Below are positions 8,895 to 18,654 of a stretch of DNA of 64,000 nt, in pieces. Positions within the stretch are counted from its first letter, which is position 1. The number at the start of each line of letters is the position of its first letter. A program made the position numbers and the translations under genes. The DNA lies in the NCBI RefSeq assembly GCF_030730865.1, contig NZ_JAVALZ010000003.1, positions 186,001 through 250,000 on the forward strand. Reading direction: 5' to 3'. The notes below the pieces were generated by a model, which made no database searches, was not told the origin of the DNA, and saw only the letters and a program-made list of their open reading frames with translations. This DNA comes from Uliginosibacterium sp. 31-16. GTDB taxonomy: Bacteria > Pseudomonadota > Gammaproteobacteria > Burkholderiales > Rhodocyclaceae.

Positions 8895-11561
8895 CTATTC
8901 CCCGAACACCTCTCGCCATAAGTTCTGTACGGGGATGCGTGCGCCTTCCAGGCTGTCGTCAAAGACCCGACTGCGCTGCTGGTTAAGACGCAAGCCGTGC
9001 TGGGCGTGGCGCATCGCACGATAGGCGTTGGCACTGCCGCTGGCGAGCGCCTCCGGGATCAGGCCGGCCGTGGCCGCGCGGCCGAGCAGGGCGATGTTGC
9101 CCTTGTTCTCGGTCAGCTCCGGATGGGCGTGGGCGTGGGCCAGCACGAGGTACTGCACGATGAATTCCACGTCGATCAGGCCGCCGGCGTCGTGTTTGAG
9201 CTCGAAGCCCGCGCCCTTGTTGGCAAACGATTCGCGCATTTTCTGGCGCATCGCCAGCACGTCGCTGCGCAGCTTGTCGGTATCCCGCTCCTCGCGCAGC
9301 AGGGTGGTCCGCAGGGCTTCGAATTTTGCGCCCACCTCAGGGTTGCCGGCGCAGAAGCGGGCGCGGGTCAGCGCCTGCAGCTCCCACATCCAGGCTTCCT
9401 TGCGCTGGTAGTGTTCAAAGGCTTCGAGCGAGACGACGATCAGGCCCGATTCGCCGTTCGGGCGCAGGCGCATGTCGGTCTCGAAGAGGTGGCCGGCCGC
9501 GGTGCGGCTGTCCAGCCAGGTGTTGATGCGCTGGCCCATGCGGGCGTAGATCACCTGGCATTCCGGATCGGGGTCGTCATGCACGAACACCAGATCGAGG
9601 TCCGATGCGTAGCCCAGCTCCTTGCCGCCGAGTTTGCCGTAGCCGAGGATGGCGAAACGGTGCTCGGACGTGTGGCGTTTGGCGCGGCGCCAGTTGAGCC
9701 GGAGGGTTTCTTCGAGCACGGCATCGGCCGCCGCCGAGAGGTGATCAGAAAGCCGTTCGACGCTGAGCTGGCCGGCCAGGTCCTGATTGAGCAGGCGGAA
9801 TACCTGGGCGTGGTGGTGTTCGCGCATCACGTCCATCTGGCGCTCCACGTCGTCACCGAGGCTGTCCATCGCCGTGCCGAGCTCACGGGCAAATTTTGCC
9901 CAGTCCGGCTCTTCGTTCAGCGAGCGGTTGTCCAGCAGTTCGTCGAGCAGCAGGGGGTGGCGGGTGACGAAGGTGGCGGCCCAGCTGGATGCTGAGGCCA
10001 GCTCGACCACGCGGGCCAGCGCCTGCGGATATTGCTGCAGCAGGGCGAGGTAGGCCGAGCGGCGGCACACGGCTTCGAGCAGATCGACCATGCGGGCCAG
10101 CGCTTCGTCGGGATTGGGGCGGGCGGCGGCGAGCTCGAGGATGCGCGGCATCAGCGCATCCAGCCGGCTGCGGGCTTCGTCGCCCATGCTGCGCAGGCGG
10201 GCGCTGGTGGAGAAGGCCTCAAGGCGGGCCGCACTCTCCTTGGGCTGACGGTAGCCAAGCTCGCCCAGGCACTCGCAGGTCGGGCCGGCATCGCAGGCCC
10301 CCAGCCAGATCGGTTCGAGCCGGTGCTCCTGGGCCACCGGATCGGCGAAGACTTCATCAAAATGCAGACCAACCCGCTGGCGAATGGCGTCCAGCGCGGC
10401 TTGCAGGGCAGGCACCTCGGAGAAGCCCATGGCGCGCGCCAGACGCAGCATGTCCTCTGCAGAGTCAGGCAGGCTGTGGGTTTGCGCGTCGTCCAGATAC
10501 TGGATGCGGTGCTCCAGACGGCGCAGGAAATCGTAGGCAGCATTCAGTTCAGCCACCGTTTCCGCGCTTAGCTGGCCACGCTGGACCAGCGCATCGAGCA
10601 CGCGCAGGGTCGGGCGGATCTGCAGGCCGGAGTCGCCGCCGCCACGGATGAGCTGGAACACCTGGGCAATGAACTCGATTTCGCGGATGCCGCCCGGGCC
10701 GAGCTTGATGTTGCCGGCCATGTCGCGGCGCGCGACCTCCCGGCGGATCTGGGCGTGCAGGTCGCGCATGGCGTTGATGGCACCGAAATCGAGATACTTG
10801 CGGAAGATGAAGGGGCGCGCGATGGCCTTCAGTTCGTCGTGGCGGCTGCCGGTGAAGGGGCGCGCCTTGATCCAGGCGTAGCGCTCCCATTCGCGACCCT
10901 GGGTGATGAAATAGTTCTCCAGCATCTCGAAGCAGGCGACCAGCGGGCCGGAGTCGCCATTCGGGCGCAGGCGCATGTCCACACGGAACACATAGCCATC
11001 CCCGGTGAGTTCCGAAATCGCGCCGATGAGCTGGCGGCCCAAGCGGGTAAAGAAATCAAAATTGCTGATGCTGCGAGCTCCGTCAGTATCGCCGTCTTCG
11101 GGATAGGCGAAGATCAGGTCGATATCCGATGAGACATTCAATTCCCCGCCACCGAGTTTGCCCATGCCGATCACGATCAGCTCCTGCACCTCGCCAGCCG
11201 CATTGCGCGGCAGGCCGTGACGGCTCGCCAGATGGGCGGTGAGCACGCGCTGGGCGGTGGCAACGGCCACCTCGGCGATCAGGGTCATGGCGCCGGTGAC
11301 CTCGGCCAGCGGCGCCAGCCCGGCCAGATCACGCACCATGGTGTGTGCGGCGACCCAGGTTTTGAGCTGACGCAGGCGCGGCGCGAGGGTGGTTTCGTCG
11401 AGCAGGCTTTCGCTCAGGAAGGCCTCGAGATCCGCACGACTGAGTGCCCGTTCAAGGCTGTCGGTCAGGCGCCCGGTCAGCCAGGGGCGGGCGGCGAGCA
11501 GGCGTTGCAGATAGCGGCTGTGCGTGGCGGCGGCGTCGATCAGGGGATGGTTTTGGCTCAT
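8895..11561 (-). CDS. glnE: Bifunctional glutamine synthetase adenylyltransferase / adenylyl-removing enzyme
   Basis: 888 residues from the ATG at 11561. It controls glutamine synthetase by attaching and removing AMP in response to PII and glutamine. The two nucleotidyltransferase halves are visible: GMGKLGGGELNVSSDIDLIF near 128-150 and GYGKLGGKELGYASDLDLVF near 638-660, each followed by MRLRPNG. Length fits the family. The longer in-frame start at 11627 is rejected because it adds a non-conserved leader. It diverges from yhdP across 126 bp. The Shine-Dalgarno signal is weak. Confidence 0.97.
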   Translation of the reverse strand: MSQNHPLIDAAATHSRYLQRLLAARPWLTGRLTDSLERALSRADLEAFLSESLLDETTLAPRLRQLKTWVAAHTMVRDLAGLAPLAEVTGAMTLIAEVAVATAQRVLTAHLASRHGLPRNAAGEVQELIVIGMGKLGGGELNVSSDIDLIFAYPEDGDTDGARSISNFDFFTRLGRQLIGAISELTGDGYVFRVDMRLRPNGDSGPLVACFEMLENYFITQGREWERYAWIKARPFTGSRHDELKAIARPFIFRKYLDFGAINAMRDLHAQIRREVARRDMAGNIKLGPGGIREIEFIAQVFQLIRGGGDSGLQIRPTLRVLDALVQRGQLSAETVAELNAAYDFLRRLEHRIQYLDDAQTHSLPDSAEDMLRLARAMGFSEVPALQAALDAIRQRVGLHFDEVFADPVAQEHRLEPIWLGACDAGPTCECLGELGYRQPKESAARLEAFSTSARLRSMGDEARSRLDALMPRILELAAARPNPDEALARMVDLLEAVCRRSAYLALLQQYPQALARVVELASASSWAATFVTRHPLLLDELLDNRSLNEEPDWAKFARELGTAMDSLGDDVERQMDVMREHHHAQVFRLLNQDLAGQLSVERLSDHLSAAADAVLEETLRLNWRRAKRHTSEHRFAILGYGKLGGKELGYASDLDLVFVHDDPDPECQVIYARMGQRINTWLDSRTAAGHLFETDMRLRPNGESGLIVVSLEAFEHYQRKEAWMWELQALTRARFCAGNPEVGAKFEALRTTLLREERDTDKLRSDVLAMRQKMRESFANKGAGFELKHDAGGLIDVEFIVQYLVLAHAHAHPELTENKGNIALLGRAATAGLIPEALASGSANAYRAMRHAQHGLRLNQQRSRVFDDSLEGARIPVQNLWREVFGE

Positions 11562-11631
11562 CGTGTGGAAATTCGCGTGCAAGTTCTGGTGACAAGGGTC
11601 CGAACGGCAGGTTTCTGAGCGGACCATGGGG

Positions 11632-11637
11632 TAAAAT
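11632..11637 (+). promoter_or_regulatory. Possible -10 element for yhdP
   Basis: TAAAAT in the glnE-yhdP divergent gap, 51 bases before the yhdP start. No good -35 hexamer sits at the right distance, so this is a weak call. Confidence 0.3.
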
Positions 11638-11687
11638 CGCGACCTGTTTCATCATGCCGCTTCGTCGCGCGCTGCGTCCAGCCCTTC

Positions 11688-14600
11688 ATGGCCGACAATC
11701 CCGCTGATTCCCGCAAACTGTCTGATTGGCGTACGCGCCTTGCTGCTGCCTGTCATTGGCGCAGCCTGGGGCGCGCTTGCCTGCGCTGGCCATTGCATCT
11801 GCCGCGCCTGGCCTGGCGCGGCTTGTGGCTGGGTTTCTTTGTCCTGGCCATTGGTTTCCTGTTGCTGCGCTACGTTGCTGCACCGCAGATCGCTCAGCAA
11901 CGCGATCGCATCGAGCAGGCCATTTCGCAGCAACTCGGGCTCAAGGTCGAGATCGCCGCGCTGGACGCCAACTGGAATGGTTTGCGTCCGGAATTGTCGA
12001 TTCATAGCCTGCGCGTCTTCGATCATGAGGATCGTGTGGCACTGGAATTGCCCCGGGTCGAGGTGTCGGTGGCCTGGTCTTCACTGCTGTACCGCCGCCT
12101 GCGCCTGTACCGGCTGGAGGTGGTGAGCCCCGAACTGGATCTGCGTCGCGAGGCGGATGGGCGCATTTTCATTGCCGGTCTGCACATCAACAGTGGTGGC
12201 AGCGATTCGGGGTTTGGCGATTTTGTGCTCGACCAGCGCCAGATCGTGATCCGGGAGGCGCGTCTGGTGTGGACCGACGCGCTGCGCGAAGCACCGCCAC
12301 TGGCGCTGGATCACGTCAATCTGCGCCTGGAGAATTCCGGCAACGAGCATCGCTTTGCCTTGCTGGCCAGCCCGCCGGCAGCCTATTCGGCGAACCTCGA
12401 CATTCGCGGCGATCTGCGTGGCGAAGGCTTCAAACGGCTGGAAGACTGGCGCGGTGATCTGTACCTGTCGCTGGACGAAGCCGATCTGGCGGTGTGGCAG
12501 AAATGGCTGGATTACCCATTGGCCTTGCCACGCGGGCGCGGTGGCATCCGCACCTGGCTGAGCTTTGACGGCAAGCGCCTGGAAAGTCTGAGCGCCGATG
12601 TGGCGCTGGCCGATGTGGCGCTGCGCTTCGGCAAGGATCTGCCGCAGCTCGATCTGGTTTCGCTGCAGGGACGAGTGATGCTGAACGCCAGCGCGGATGA
12701 GGTCAATTTCAGCGCCGAGCGCCTGAGCCTGGCAACACATGAGGGCCTGCGCATCGGGCCGACGAAGATTGGCTTCCGCTATCTGGCCGGGGATGAAAAA
12801 CGTCCGGCACAGGGCAGTTTCTCTTCTGGCGAGCTGGATGTGCGCGTGCTCTCGCAACTGGCCGCCTATCTGCCCTTGCCGGAGGACTCGGCCCGTCAGC
12901 TGGCCGAAGCCGGGCCCAGCGGGCGCATCGTGGACATGAAGCTCGACTGGCAGGGGCCGGCAGAGAAAATCGCGCGCTTTGAAGTGAAGGGCCGGCTGGA
13001 TGATCTGGCGCTCAAACCGATGGGGCATTTGCCGGGATTTTCCGGCCTGTCGGTGCAGCTCAATGGCAATGAACGCAGTGGCGAGTTCCGCCTGAACGTC
13101 AAGGATGGGGCGCTGCACCTGCCGACGGCCTTGACCGAGAGCATCGAACTGGGTCGCCTTGATCTGGCCGGGGGCTGGTCTTACGAAAAGCCCAAAGGCA
13201 GTGCTCAGGAAGCGCTGACGGTGAAGATCGGCAGTGGCCATGCGGTCAATCCCTACGTGAGTGCCGATGTCTCGGGTTACTGGCAAGCCCGCCCGACCGG
13301 GCCTGGTTATCTGGATGTGCGTGCCCAGGCCAAACGTGCGCAGCTGGATGCGGTGTGGCGTTACATCCCGATCGTGGCGACGGAATATGTGTCGACCTGG
13401 CTGCATGAATCCCTGACCAGCGGACGCGGCGAGGATCTGCACTTCCAGCTGACAGGGGATCTGACCCAGTTCCCTTTCAACAAGAGTCCGGGCGTTTTCC
13501 GTCTGGAGAGCAAGCTGGTGGACGCGAAGCTGGAGACCTTTGCGCCGGGCTGGCCGGGGGTGTCCGCCATCCAGGGCAGTTTCGTGCTGGACCGCCAGCG
13601 CATGACCATCCGCGCCGAGCGCGGCCGCTATCAGGGCGCTGCGGTGCGCGATGTGAAGGTCGAAATCCCCGATCTGATGGAGCACGACAATCCGGTCTTG
13701 ACCGTGGATGGCAAGGCCAGCGGCGCGACGACCGACTTCCTGCACTACGTGAATGCCAGTGCGCTGGCGCCCATGACGGGCGGCTTCACGCGTGACTTGC
13801 GCGCCAGTGGCAATGGCAATCTGGATCTGCATATCGAGATTCCTCTCAAGGATCCACTGCATACGCGGGTCAAGGGCGACTACCGCTTTGCCGGGAATAC
13901 CTTGCGCCTGATTCCGGCCTTGCCCGAATTCAGCGAAGCCACCGGCACGCTGGGTTTCAACGAAAAAGGCGTATTCCTGCCGGGGGCTGACGCAATCTTT
14001 CTGGGCAAGCGGGTACGTGCCACCGGCGTGACCGAGGCGGATGGCAGTCTGCGCTTCGACGGTCAGGGCCAGATCACGGTAGCTGGGCTGCGGCGGCTGG
14101 TGCCCAACCCGACCTGGGATCACCTGAGGGGTGAAACGGCGGCCACGGCATTGATCCGCGTGCGCCACAATCTTGTCGATGTGACAGTGGACAGCACGCT
14201 CGCCGGCGTGAGCAGCGAATTGCCGCCGCCGATGGTCAAGGATGCCCCCGAGCGCTGGCCGCTACGCTTCAATGTACGCGCCGAGGGGCGCGACGGCAGC
14301 AAGGAGAGCACGAATACCTGGCGCGTGAAGCTGGATCAGCGCGTCGATGTTGCCTGGGGCGAGCAGTGCCACGAGCAGTGCGTGCTGACCCGTGGCGCTG
14401 TCGCCGTGGGTGAGGACGCCGTGCTGCCGGCGCAGGGCTGGCGTTTCTCGGCCATCCTGCCCGCTCTGGATGCGAGCCGCTGGGAGCCGGTGGTCGAGGA
14501 CATGCTGAGCGGATTCGGTGAGAGTGCGACCCCCGGCACCTTGGCCATCGCGGCACGCATTGGCGATCTGGTCGCCGCCGGCCACCGTTTCCGCGATGTC

Positions 14601-15674
14601 AGCGGCAAGGCGTTGCGCCGTGATGGCAACTGGACCTTGCGGCTGGACGGGCCGGACCTGGCAGGGGATCTGAGCTGGAGCGAAAAGGGCAATGGCAGCT
14701 TGCGTGCGCGCCTGTCGCAGCTTTCCTTGCAACCGGTCAGTGGCGGCTTTGAACCGGAGTCGGTGATCGTGACCGGCAGCGGACGACCTTCGCGTCAACC
14801 GCCTGCGTTGGATGTGGTCGCCGAGCATTTCCGTCTGGGCAGCATGGATCTGGGCAAGCTCAGCCTGCAGGCGGTGTCTGACGACAAGAACTGGCAGCTC
14901 AGGAACATCAGCCTGAGTGCGCCGGACATGAATATCACCGGATCTGGCAGCTGGCAGCGCAGCGCGGGAACGCGGATCGAGTTCAAGCTCCATAGCGAAG
15001 ATGCGGGCAGCATGCTCGGGCACTTCGGTCAGCCCAATGTGCTGCGCCGCGGCAGCGTGGATTTTGAGGGCAATCTGATGTGGGCCGGCTTGCCAACCAC
15101 GCTGCATTACCCTTCGATGAATGGCAGCATGAAGCTCAAGGCCAGCGACGGGCAGTTCCGCAAGATGGAGCCGGGCGCCGGGCGCCTGATCGGCATCCTC
15201 AGCCTGCAGTCACTGCCACGACGCATCACCCTGGATTTCCGAGACGTATTTTCCGAGGGGTTTGCCTTCGACAATATATCGGGCGACATGAAGGTGAATG
15301 CCGGTGTGCTGCATACCGGCGACCTGGAAGTGCGTGGCCCGGCAGCCAAGGTTTTCATTACCGGCAGTACCGATCTGGCGCGCGAAACCCATGATCTGCA
15401 TCTGCGCGTGCAGCCCACCCTGTCTGAAACCGTGGCCGTGGGTGTAATCGTCGGCCAGGCGGCGGTCGGCATTCTCAACCCGGCGGTCGGGGCCGCGGTA
15501 TACCTCGGGCAGAAGCTCCTGCGGGACCCGGTCGAGAAGATCTTCAGCTACGACTATGCCGTGACTGGTTCGTGGGCTGACCCCAAGGTGGAAAAGCTTG
15601 AAGGGCGTTTTGATCTGCGGATCGACAGGCCCGGCGATTCCATGCCGACTGCTGATGAAAGCAAACCGAAATGA
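11688..15674 (+). CDS. yhdP: YhdP family AsmA-like inner-membrane protein
   Basis: 1328 residues. A basic N-terminus is followed by one transmembrane helix (about 44-65, LWLGFFVLAIGFLLL) and a very long beta-rich periplasmic region typical of the AsmA/TamB-like bridge proteins. The C-terminus has the conserved VGVIVGQAAVGILNPAVG and SYDYAVTGSWADPKVE segments. YhdP in Escherichia coli takes part in phospholipid traffic to the outer membrane. The stop overlaps the start of the nitrilase-like gene (ATGA at 15671-15674), and tldD follows, a neighbourhood seen in many proteobacteria. A long open frame on the opposite strand is a shadow. Confidence 0.93.
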   Translation: MADNPADSRKLSDWRTRLAAACHWRSLGRACLRWPLHLPRLAWRGLWLGFFVLAIGFLLLRYVAAPQIAQQRDRIEQAISQQLGLKVEIAALDANWNGLRPELSIHSLRVFDHEDRVALELPRVEVSVAWSSLLYRRLRLYRLEVVSPELDLRREADGRIFIAGLHINSGGSDSGFGDFVLDQRQIVIREARLVWTDALREAPPLALDHVNLRLENSGNEHRFALLASPPAAYSANLDIRGDLRGEGFKRLEDWRGDLYLSLDEADLAVWQKWLDYPLALPRGRGGIRTWLSFDGKRLESLSADVALADVALRFGKDLPQLDLVSLQGRVMLNASADEVNFSAERLSLATHEGLRIGPTKIGFRYLAGDEKRPAQGSFSSGELDVRVLSQLAAYLPLPEDSARQLAEAGPSGRIVDMKLDWQGPAEKIARFEVKGRLDDLALKPMGHLPGFSGLSVQLNGNERSGEFRLNVKDGALHLPTALTESIELGRLDLAGGWSYEKPKGSAQEALTVKIGSGHAVNPYVSADVSGYWQARPTGPGYLDVRAQAKRAQLDAVWRYIPIVATEYVSTWLHESLTSGRGEDLHFQLTGDLTQFPFNKSPGVFRLESKLVDAKLETFAPGWPGVSAIQGSFVLDRQRMTIRAERGRYQGAAVRDVKVEIPDLMEHDNPVLTVDGKASGATTDFLHYVNASALAPMTGGFTRDLRASGNGNLDLHIEIPLKDPLHTRVKGDYRFAGNTLRLIPALPEFSEATGTLGFNEKGVFLPGADAIFLGKRVRATGVTEADGSLRFDGQGQITVAGLRRLVPNPTWDHLRGETAATALIRVRHNLVDVTVDSTLAGVSSELPPPMVKDAPERWPLRFNVRAEGRDGSKESTNTWRVKLDQRVDVAWGEQCHEQCVLTRGAVAVGEDAVLPAQGWRFSAILPALDASRWEPVVEDMLSGFGESATPGTLAIAARIGDLVAAGHRFRDVSGKALRRDGNWTLRLDGPDLAGDLSWSEKGNGSLRARLSQLSLQPVSGGFEPESVIVTGSGRPSRQPPALDVVAEHFRLGSMDLGKLSLQAVSDDKNWQLRNISLSAPDMNITGSGSWQRSAGTRIEFKLHSEDAGSMLGHFGQPNVLRRGSVDFEGNLMWAGLPTTLHYPSMNGSMKLKASDGQFRKMEPGAGRLIGILSLQSLPRRITLDFRDVFSEGFAFDNISGDMKVNAGVLHTGDLEVRGPAAKVFITGSTDLARETHDLHLRVQPTLSETVAVGVIVGQAAVGILNPAVGAAVYLGQKLLRDPVEKIFSYDYAVTGSWADPKVEKLEGRFDLRIDRPGDSMPTADESKPK

Positions 15675-16483
15675 ATGCCAAAGCCTGCAAAGTCGCCGCG
15701 GTGCAGTTGATTGCCGGTCCCGACGTAGCCGCCAATCTGCGCGAGGCCGCGAGTCTGATTGCCGAAGCCGCTGCGCAAGGTGCGCAACTGGTGTTGCTGC
15801 CGGAATACTTCGCCCTGATCAGTGCCGACGAAACGGCCAAGATCGGCATTCGCGAAACTCCCGGCACAGGCCTGATCCAGACCTTTCTTGCCGAAACGGC
15901 ACGCCGTCACGCCATCTGGCTGATTGGCGGCACCCTGCCACTGGCCGCCAGTGACGCGGACCACGTTCTCAACACCAGCCTGGTCTTCAATCCGCAAGGC
16001 GAGCAGGTCGCGCGCTACGACAAGATCCACCTGTTCGGCTTCACGCGCGGCAGCGAAAGTTACAACGAGGCGCGCACCATCGAAGCCGGACGCGAGATCG
16101 TCACCTTCGACGGCCCCTGTGGCCGCGTCGGTCTGTCGGTATGCTACGACCTGCGTTTCCCGGAGCTGTACCGGCGCATGGGCGAAGTCGACCTGATCGT
16201 GGTGCCTGCCGCTTTTACCGCCACCACGGGCAGCGCACACTGGGAAGTCCTGTTGCGCGCACGAGCCATCGAAAACCAGTGCTACGTGCTGGCCAGCGGG
16301 CAGGGCGGTACGCATCCGTCCGGCCGTCAGACCTGGGGTCACAGCATGCTGATCGACCCCTGGGGCGAGATTGTTGCCAGCATGGCGAGCGGTGCCGGCG
16401 TGGTTGTCGGCGAGCTGGACCCTCAGCGGACTGCCAGTGTGCGTGAAAGCCTGCCGGCCCTCAAACATCGTATTTTTGACTGA
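15671..16483 (+). CDS. Carbon-nitrogen hydrolase (Nit-type, probable deaminated-glutathione amidase)
   Basis: 270 residues, a complete nitrilase-superfamily domain. The catalytic triad is visible: E45 in LLPEYF, K118 in RYDKIHLFGF and C158 in GLSVCYDLRFPELYR. The closest named group is Nit1/YbeM, which hydrolyses deaminated glutathione as metabolite repair; omega-amidase is the other possibility. Translation is coupled to yhdP by a 4-bp overlap. tldD starts 20 bp downstream, so the three form one transcription unit. Confidence 0.92.
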   Translation: MNAKACKVAAVQLIAGPDVAANLREAASLIAEAAAQGAQLVLLPEYFALISADETAKIGIRETPGTGLIQTFLAETARRHAIWLIGGTLPLAASDADHVLNTSLVFNPQGEQVARYDKIHLFGFTRGSESYNEARTIEAGREIVTFDGPCGRVGLSVCYDLRFPELYRRMGEVDLIVVPAAFTATTGSAHWEVLLRARAIENQCYVLASGQGGTHPSGRQTWGHSMLIDPWGEIVASMASGAGVVVGELDPQRTASVRESLPALKHRIFD

Positions 16484-16503
16484 TTACAGGAAGCATCCCC
16501 CGC

Positions 16504-17973
16504 ATGAGTCTCACAGCATCGCACGAATCTTCAACGCATAGCGCCCTCGACATCGCCAGTCAGACCCTGCTGGCGCCTTATGGTCTTACCACCAGCACGC
16601 TGGACAAGACCCTGGGCAGCATCCTCGGGCACGACCTGCATTACGCCGATCTGTACTTCCAGTACCAGCGCACCGAGAGCTGGAGCCTGGAGGAGGGCAT
16701 CGTCAAATCGGGCAGCTTCAACATCGAACAGGGTGTGGGCGTGCGAGCGATTGCCGGCGAGCGCACCGCCTTTGCCTATTCGGACGACATCACTGCCGCT
16801 GCGCTGGGTGAAGCAGCCAGTACCGTGCGTTCGATTGCTGCGCAGGGACAGGCGCGCAAGGCAAAAGTAAAAGCCCGCGTGCAACCCGCGCCGCTGTATG
16901 CCGCGGTTGATCCGTTGCCCTCCCTGGCAGATGCCGACAAGATTGCCCTGCTGGAGCGCCTCGAACAATTTGCCCGCGCCGAAGATCCGCGTGTGCTGCA
17001 GGCCATGGCCTCGCTCGCTGCGTCTTGGGATGTGGTCATGGTCGCGCGCAGTGATGGCGTACTGGCCGCTGACGTGCGCCCGCTGGTGCGCCTGTCGCTC
17101 ACCGTGATCATGGAGGACGGCGGTCGCCGCGAGCAGGGCTCCTCCGGTGGTGGTGGACGCAGCGATTACCGTCTGTTCACTGATGCCGTGCTGCGCGACT
17201 ACGCCCAGCGTGCCGTGCATCAGGCCCGCACCAATCTGGCAGCCAAACCGGCGCCAGCGGGAGCGATGACCGTGGTGCTCGGCTCCGGCTGGCCCGGCAT
17301 CCTGCTGCACGAAGCCATCGGTCACGGCCTGGAAGGCGATTTCAACCGCAAGGGCAGCTCGGCTTTCGCCGGGCGCATTGGCCAGCGCGTGGCTGCCAAA
17401 GGTGTCACCGTAGTCGATGACGGCACGCTCGAAGGCCGGCGTGGCTCGCTGACCATCGATGACGAAGGCAATCCGACGAAGTGCACCCCGCTGATCGAGG
17501 ATGGCATCCTCGTCGGCTACATGCAGGACATGCACAACGCCGGCCTGATGGGCGTGGCGCCCACCGGCAATGGCCGCCGCGAATCCTTCGCCCACCTGCC
17601 CATGCCGCGCATGACCAACACCCTGATGCGCGCCGGTGACAAGGACCCGGTCGAGATCATCGCCTCGGTGAAGAAAGGCCTGTATGCCGTGAATTTCGGC
17701 GGCGGGCAGGTCGACATCACCAGTGGCAAGTTCGTGTTCTCGGCGGCCGAGGCTTACATGATCGAGAACGGCAAGGTCACCTATCCGGTGAAGGGCGCCA
17801 CCCTGATCGGCAACGGCCCGGATGTGCTCAACCACGTCAGCATGATCGGTAACGATCTGGCGCTCGACCCCGGTGTGGGCACCTGCGGCAAGGACGGTCA
17901 GAGCGTGCCTGTCGGCGTAGGTCAGCCGACGCTGCGGATTGATGGTTTGACCGTGGGCGGAACGGGCGGCTGA
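16504..17973 (+). CDS. tldD: Metalloprotease TldD
   Basis: 489 residues. TldD pairs with TldE/PmbA to form a zinc protease that degrades unfolded peptides and matures some RiPPs such as microcin B17. The zinc motif HEAIGH is at 269-274, followed by GLEGDFNRKGSS, and the conserved GTCGKDGQ with C461 is near the C-terminus. AGGAAG lies upstream of the ATG. The partner gene pmbA is in the same window but about 10 kb away on the other strand. Confidence 0.97.
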   Translation: MSLTASHESSTHSALDIASQTLLAPYGLTTSTLDKTLGSILGHDLHYADLYFQYQRTESWSLEEGIVKSGSFNIEQGVGVRAIAGERTAFAYSDDITAAALGEAASTVRSIAAQGQARKAKVKARVQPAPLYAAVDPLPSLADADKIALLERLEQFARAEDPRVLQAMASLAASWDVVMVARSDGVLAADVRPLVRLSLTVIMEDGGRREQGSSGGGGRSDYRLFTDAVLRDYAQRAVHQARTNLAAKPAPAGAMTVVLGSGWPGILLHEAIGHGLEGDFNRKGSSAFAGRIGQRVAAKGVTVVDDGTLEGRRGSLTIDDEGNPTKCTPLIEDGILVGYMQDMHNAGLMGVAPTGNGRRESFAHLPMPRMTNTLMRAGDKDPVEIIASVKKGLYAVNFGGGQVDITSGKFVFSAAEAYMIENGKVTYPVKGATLIGNGPDVLNHVSMIGNDLALDPGVGTCGKDGQSVPVGVGQPTLRIDGLTVGGTGG

Positions 17974-18016
17974 GGTGCTGCGCGCAGTGTTGAGCAATGG
18001 AAGCTGAGGGCTGAGT

Positions 18017-18090
18017 GCCTGAAGAGCCGCGCTGCGCCTTGCTGTGCAGGCAGCTGGCCTGAAGAGGTCCGCCCCATGCGCTTCTTCAGG
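18017..18090. repeat. REP/BIME-like intergenic repeat, copy 3
   Basis: Starts GCCTGAAGAGCCGC and ends with a hairpin CCTGAAGAG...CTTCTTCAGG (18059-18090). It occupies the tldD-EamA gap. Confidence 0.65.
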
Positions 18091-18122
18091 TGCCGAGTTT
18101 TGTGCTGCAACAGGAGGTGCTG

Positions 18123-18554
18123 ATGGACTCTTCCGGCTGGTTGGTGTGGGCACTGCTCTCGGCCGTGTTTGCAGCAATGACTGCTATCTTCGCCAAGCTC
18201 GGGCTCGAAGGTGTGGATTCCGACTTCGCCACCCTGATCCGTACCGGCGTGATCCTCGTCGTGCTCTCTGCCTTCGTCTATGCCCTGGGCAAGTGGAGCA
18301 GCCCCTTCGCACTGGGGCGGCGCACCTGGCTGTTCCTGATCCTCTCCGGGCTGGCGACCGGCGCCTCGTGGCTGTGCTATTTCCGCGCGCTGAAAATCGG
18401 CGAGGCCTCCAAGGTCGCGCCGGTCGACAAGCTCAGCTTGCTGCTGGTCGCGGTGTTTGCGGTGATCTTCCTGGGCGAGCGCCCCTCCGTCACGTCCTGG
18501 TTCGGCATCTTGCTGGTGGGGGCCGGCGTGGTGGTTCTGGGTCTTAAGCGCTGA
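18123..18554 (+). CDS. Small EamA-family membrane protein
   Basis: 143 residues forming a single EamA (drug/metabolite transporter) domain with about five hydrophobic helices. Full-size members have two such domains, so this one would act as a dimer. The conserved end of the domain is present (KVAPVDKLSLLLVAVFAVIF, LGERPS, GAGVVVLG). The ATG at 18123 has a strong AGGAGGT eight bases away, which decides against an in-frame start at 18090. Substrate unknown. Confidence 0.85.
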   Translation: MDSSGWLVWALLSAVFAAMTAIFAKLGLEGVDSDFATLIRTGVILVVLSAFVYALGKWSSPFALGRRTWLFLILSGLATGASWLCYFRALKIGEASKVAPVDKLSLLLVAVFAVIFLGERPSVTSWFGILLVGAGVVVLGLKR

Positions 18555-18569
18555 AGCCGGGGGCCGCCG

Positions 18570-18647
18570 CCTGCCCGGAGAGCAGCGCGGGGCGTAGGTT
18601 TTCAGGATGGGCTTGTGAAGAGGCCCGTCACGCGCGGCTCTTCAGGC
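18570..18647. repeat. REP/BIME-like intergenic repeat, copy 4
   Basis: CTGCCCGGAGAGC module followed by GTGAAGAGGCCCGTCACGCG and GCGGCTCTTCAGGC (18614-18647). It lies between the convergent EamA and pbpC genes and may end transcription from both sides. Confidence 0.6.
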
Positions 18648-18654
18648 AGTCCCC

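Noticed and set aside
12081-14168. A 695-codon minus-strand frame opposite yhdP
   Set aside because: It lies wholly within yhdP, has no ribosome site and no known motif.
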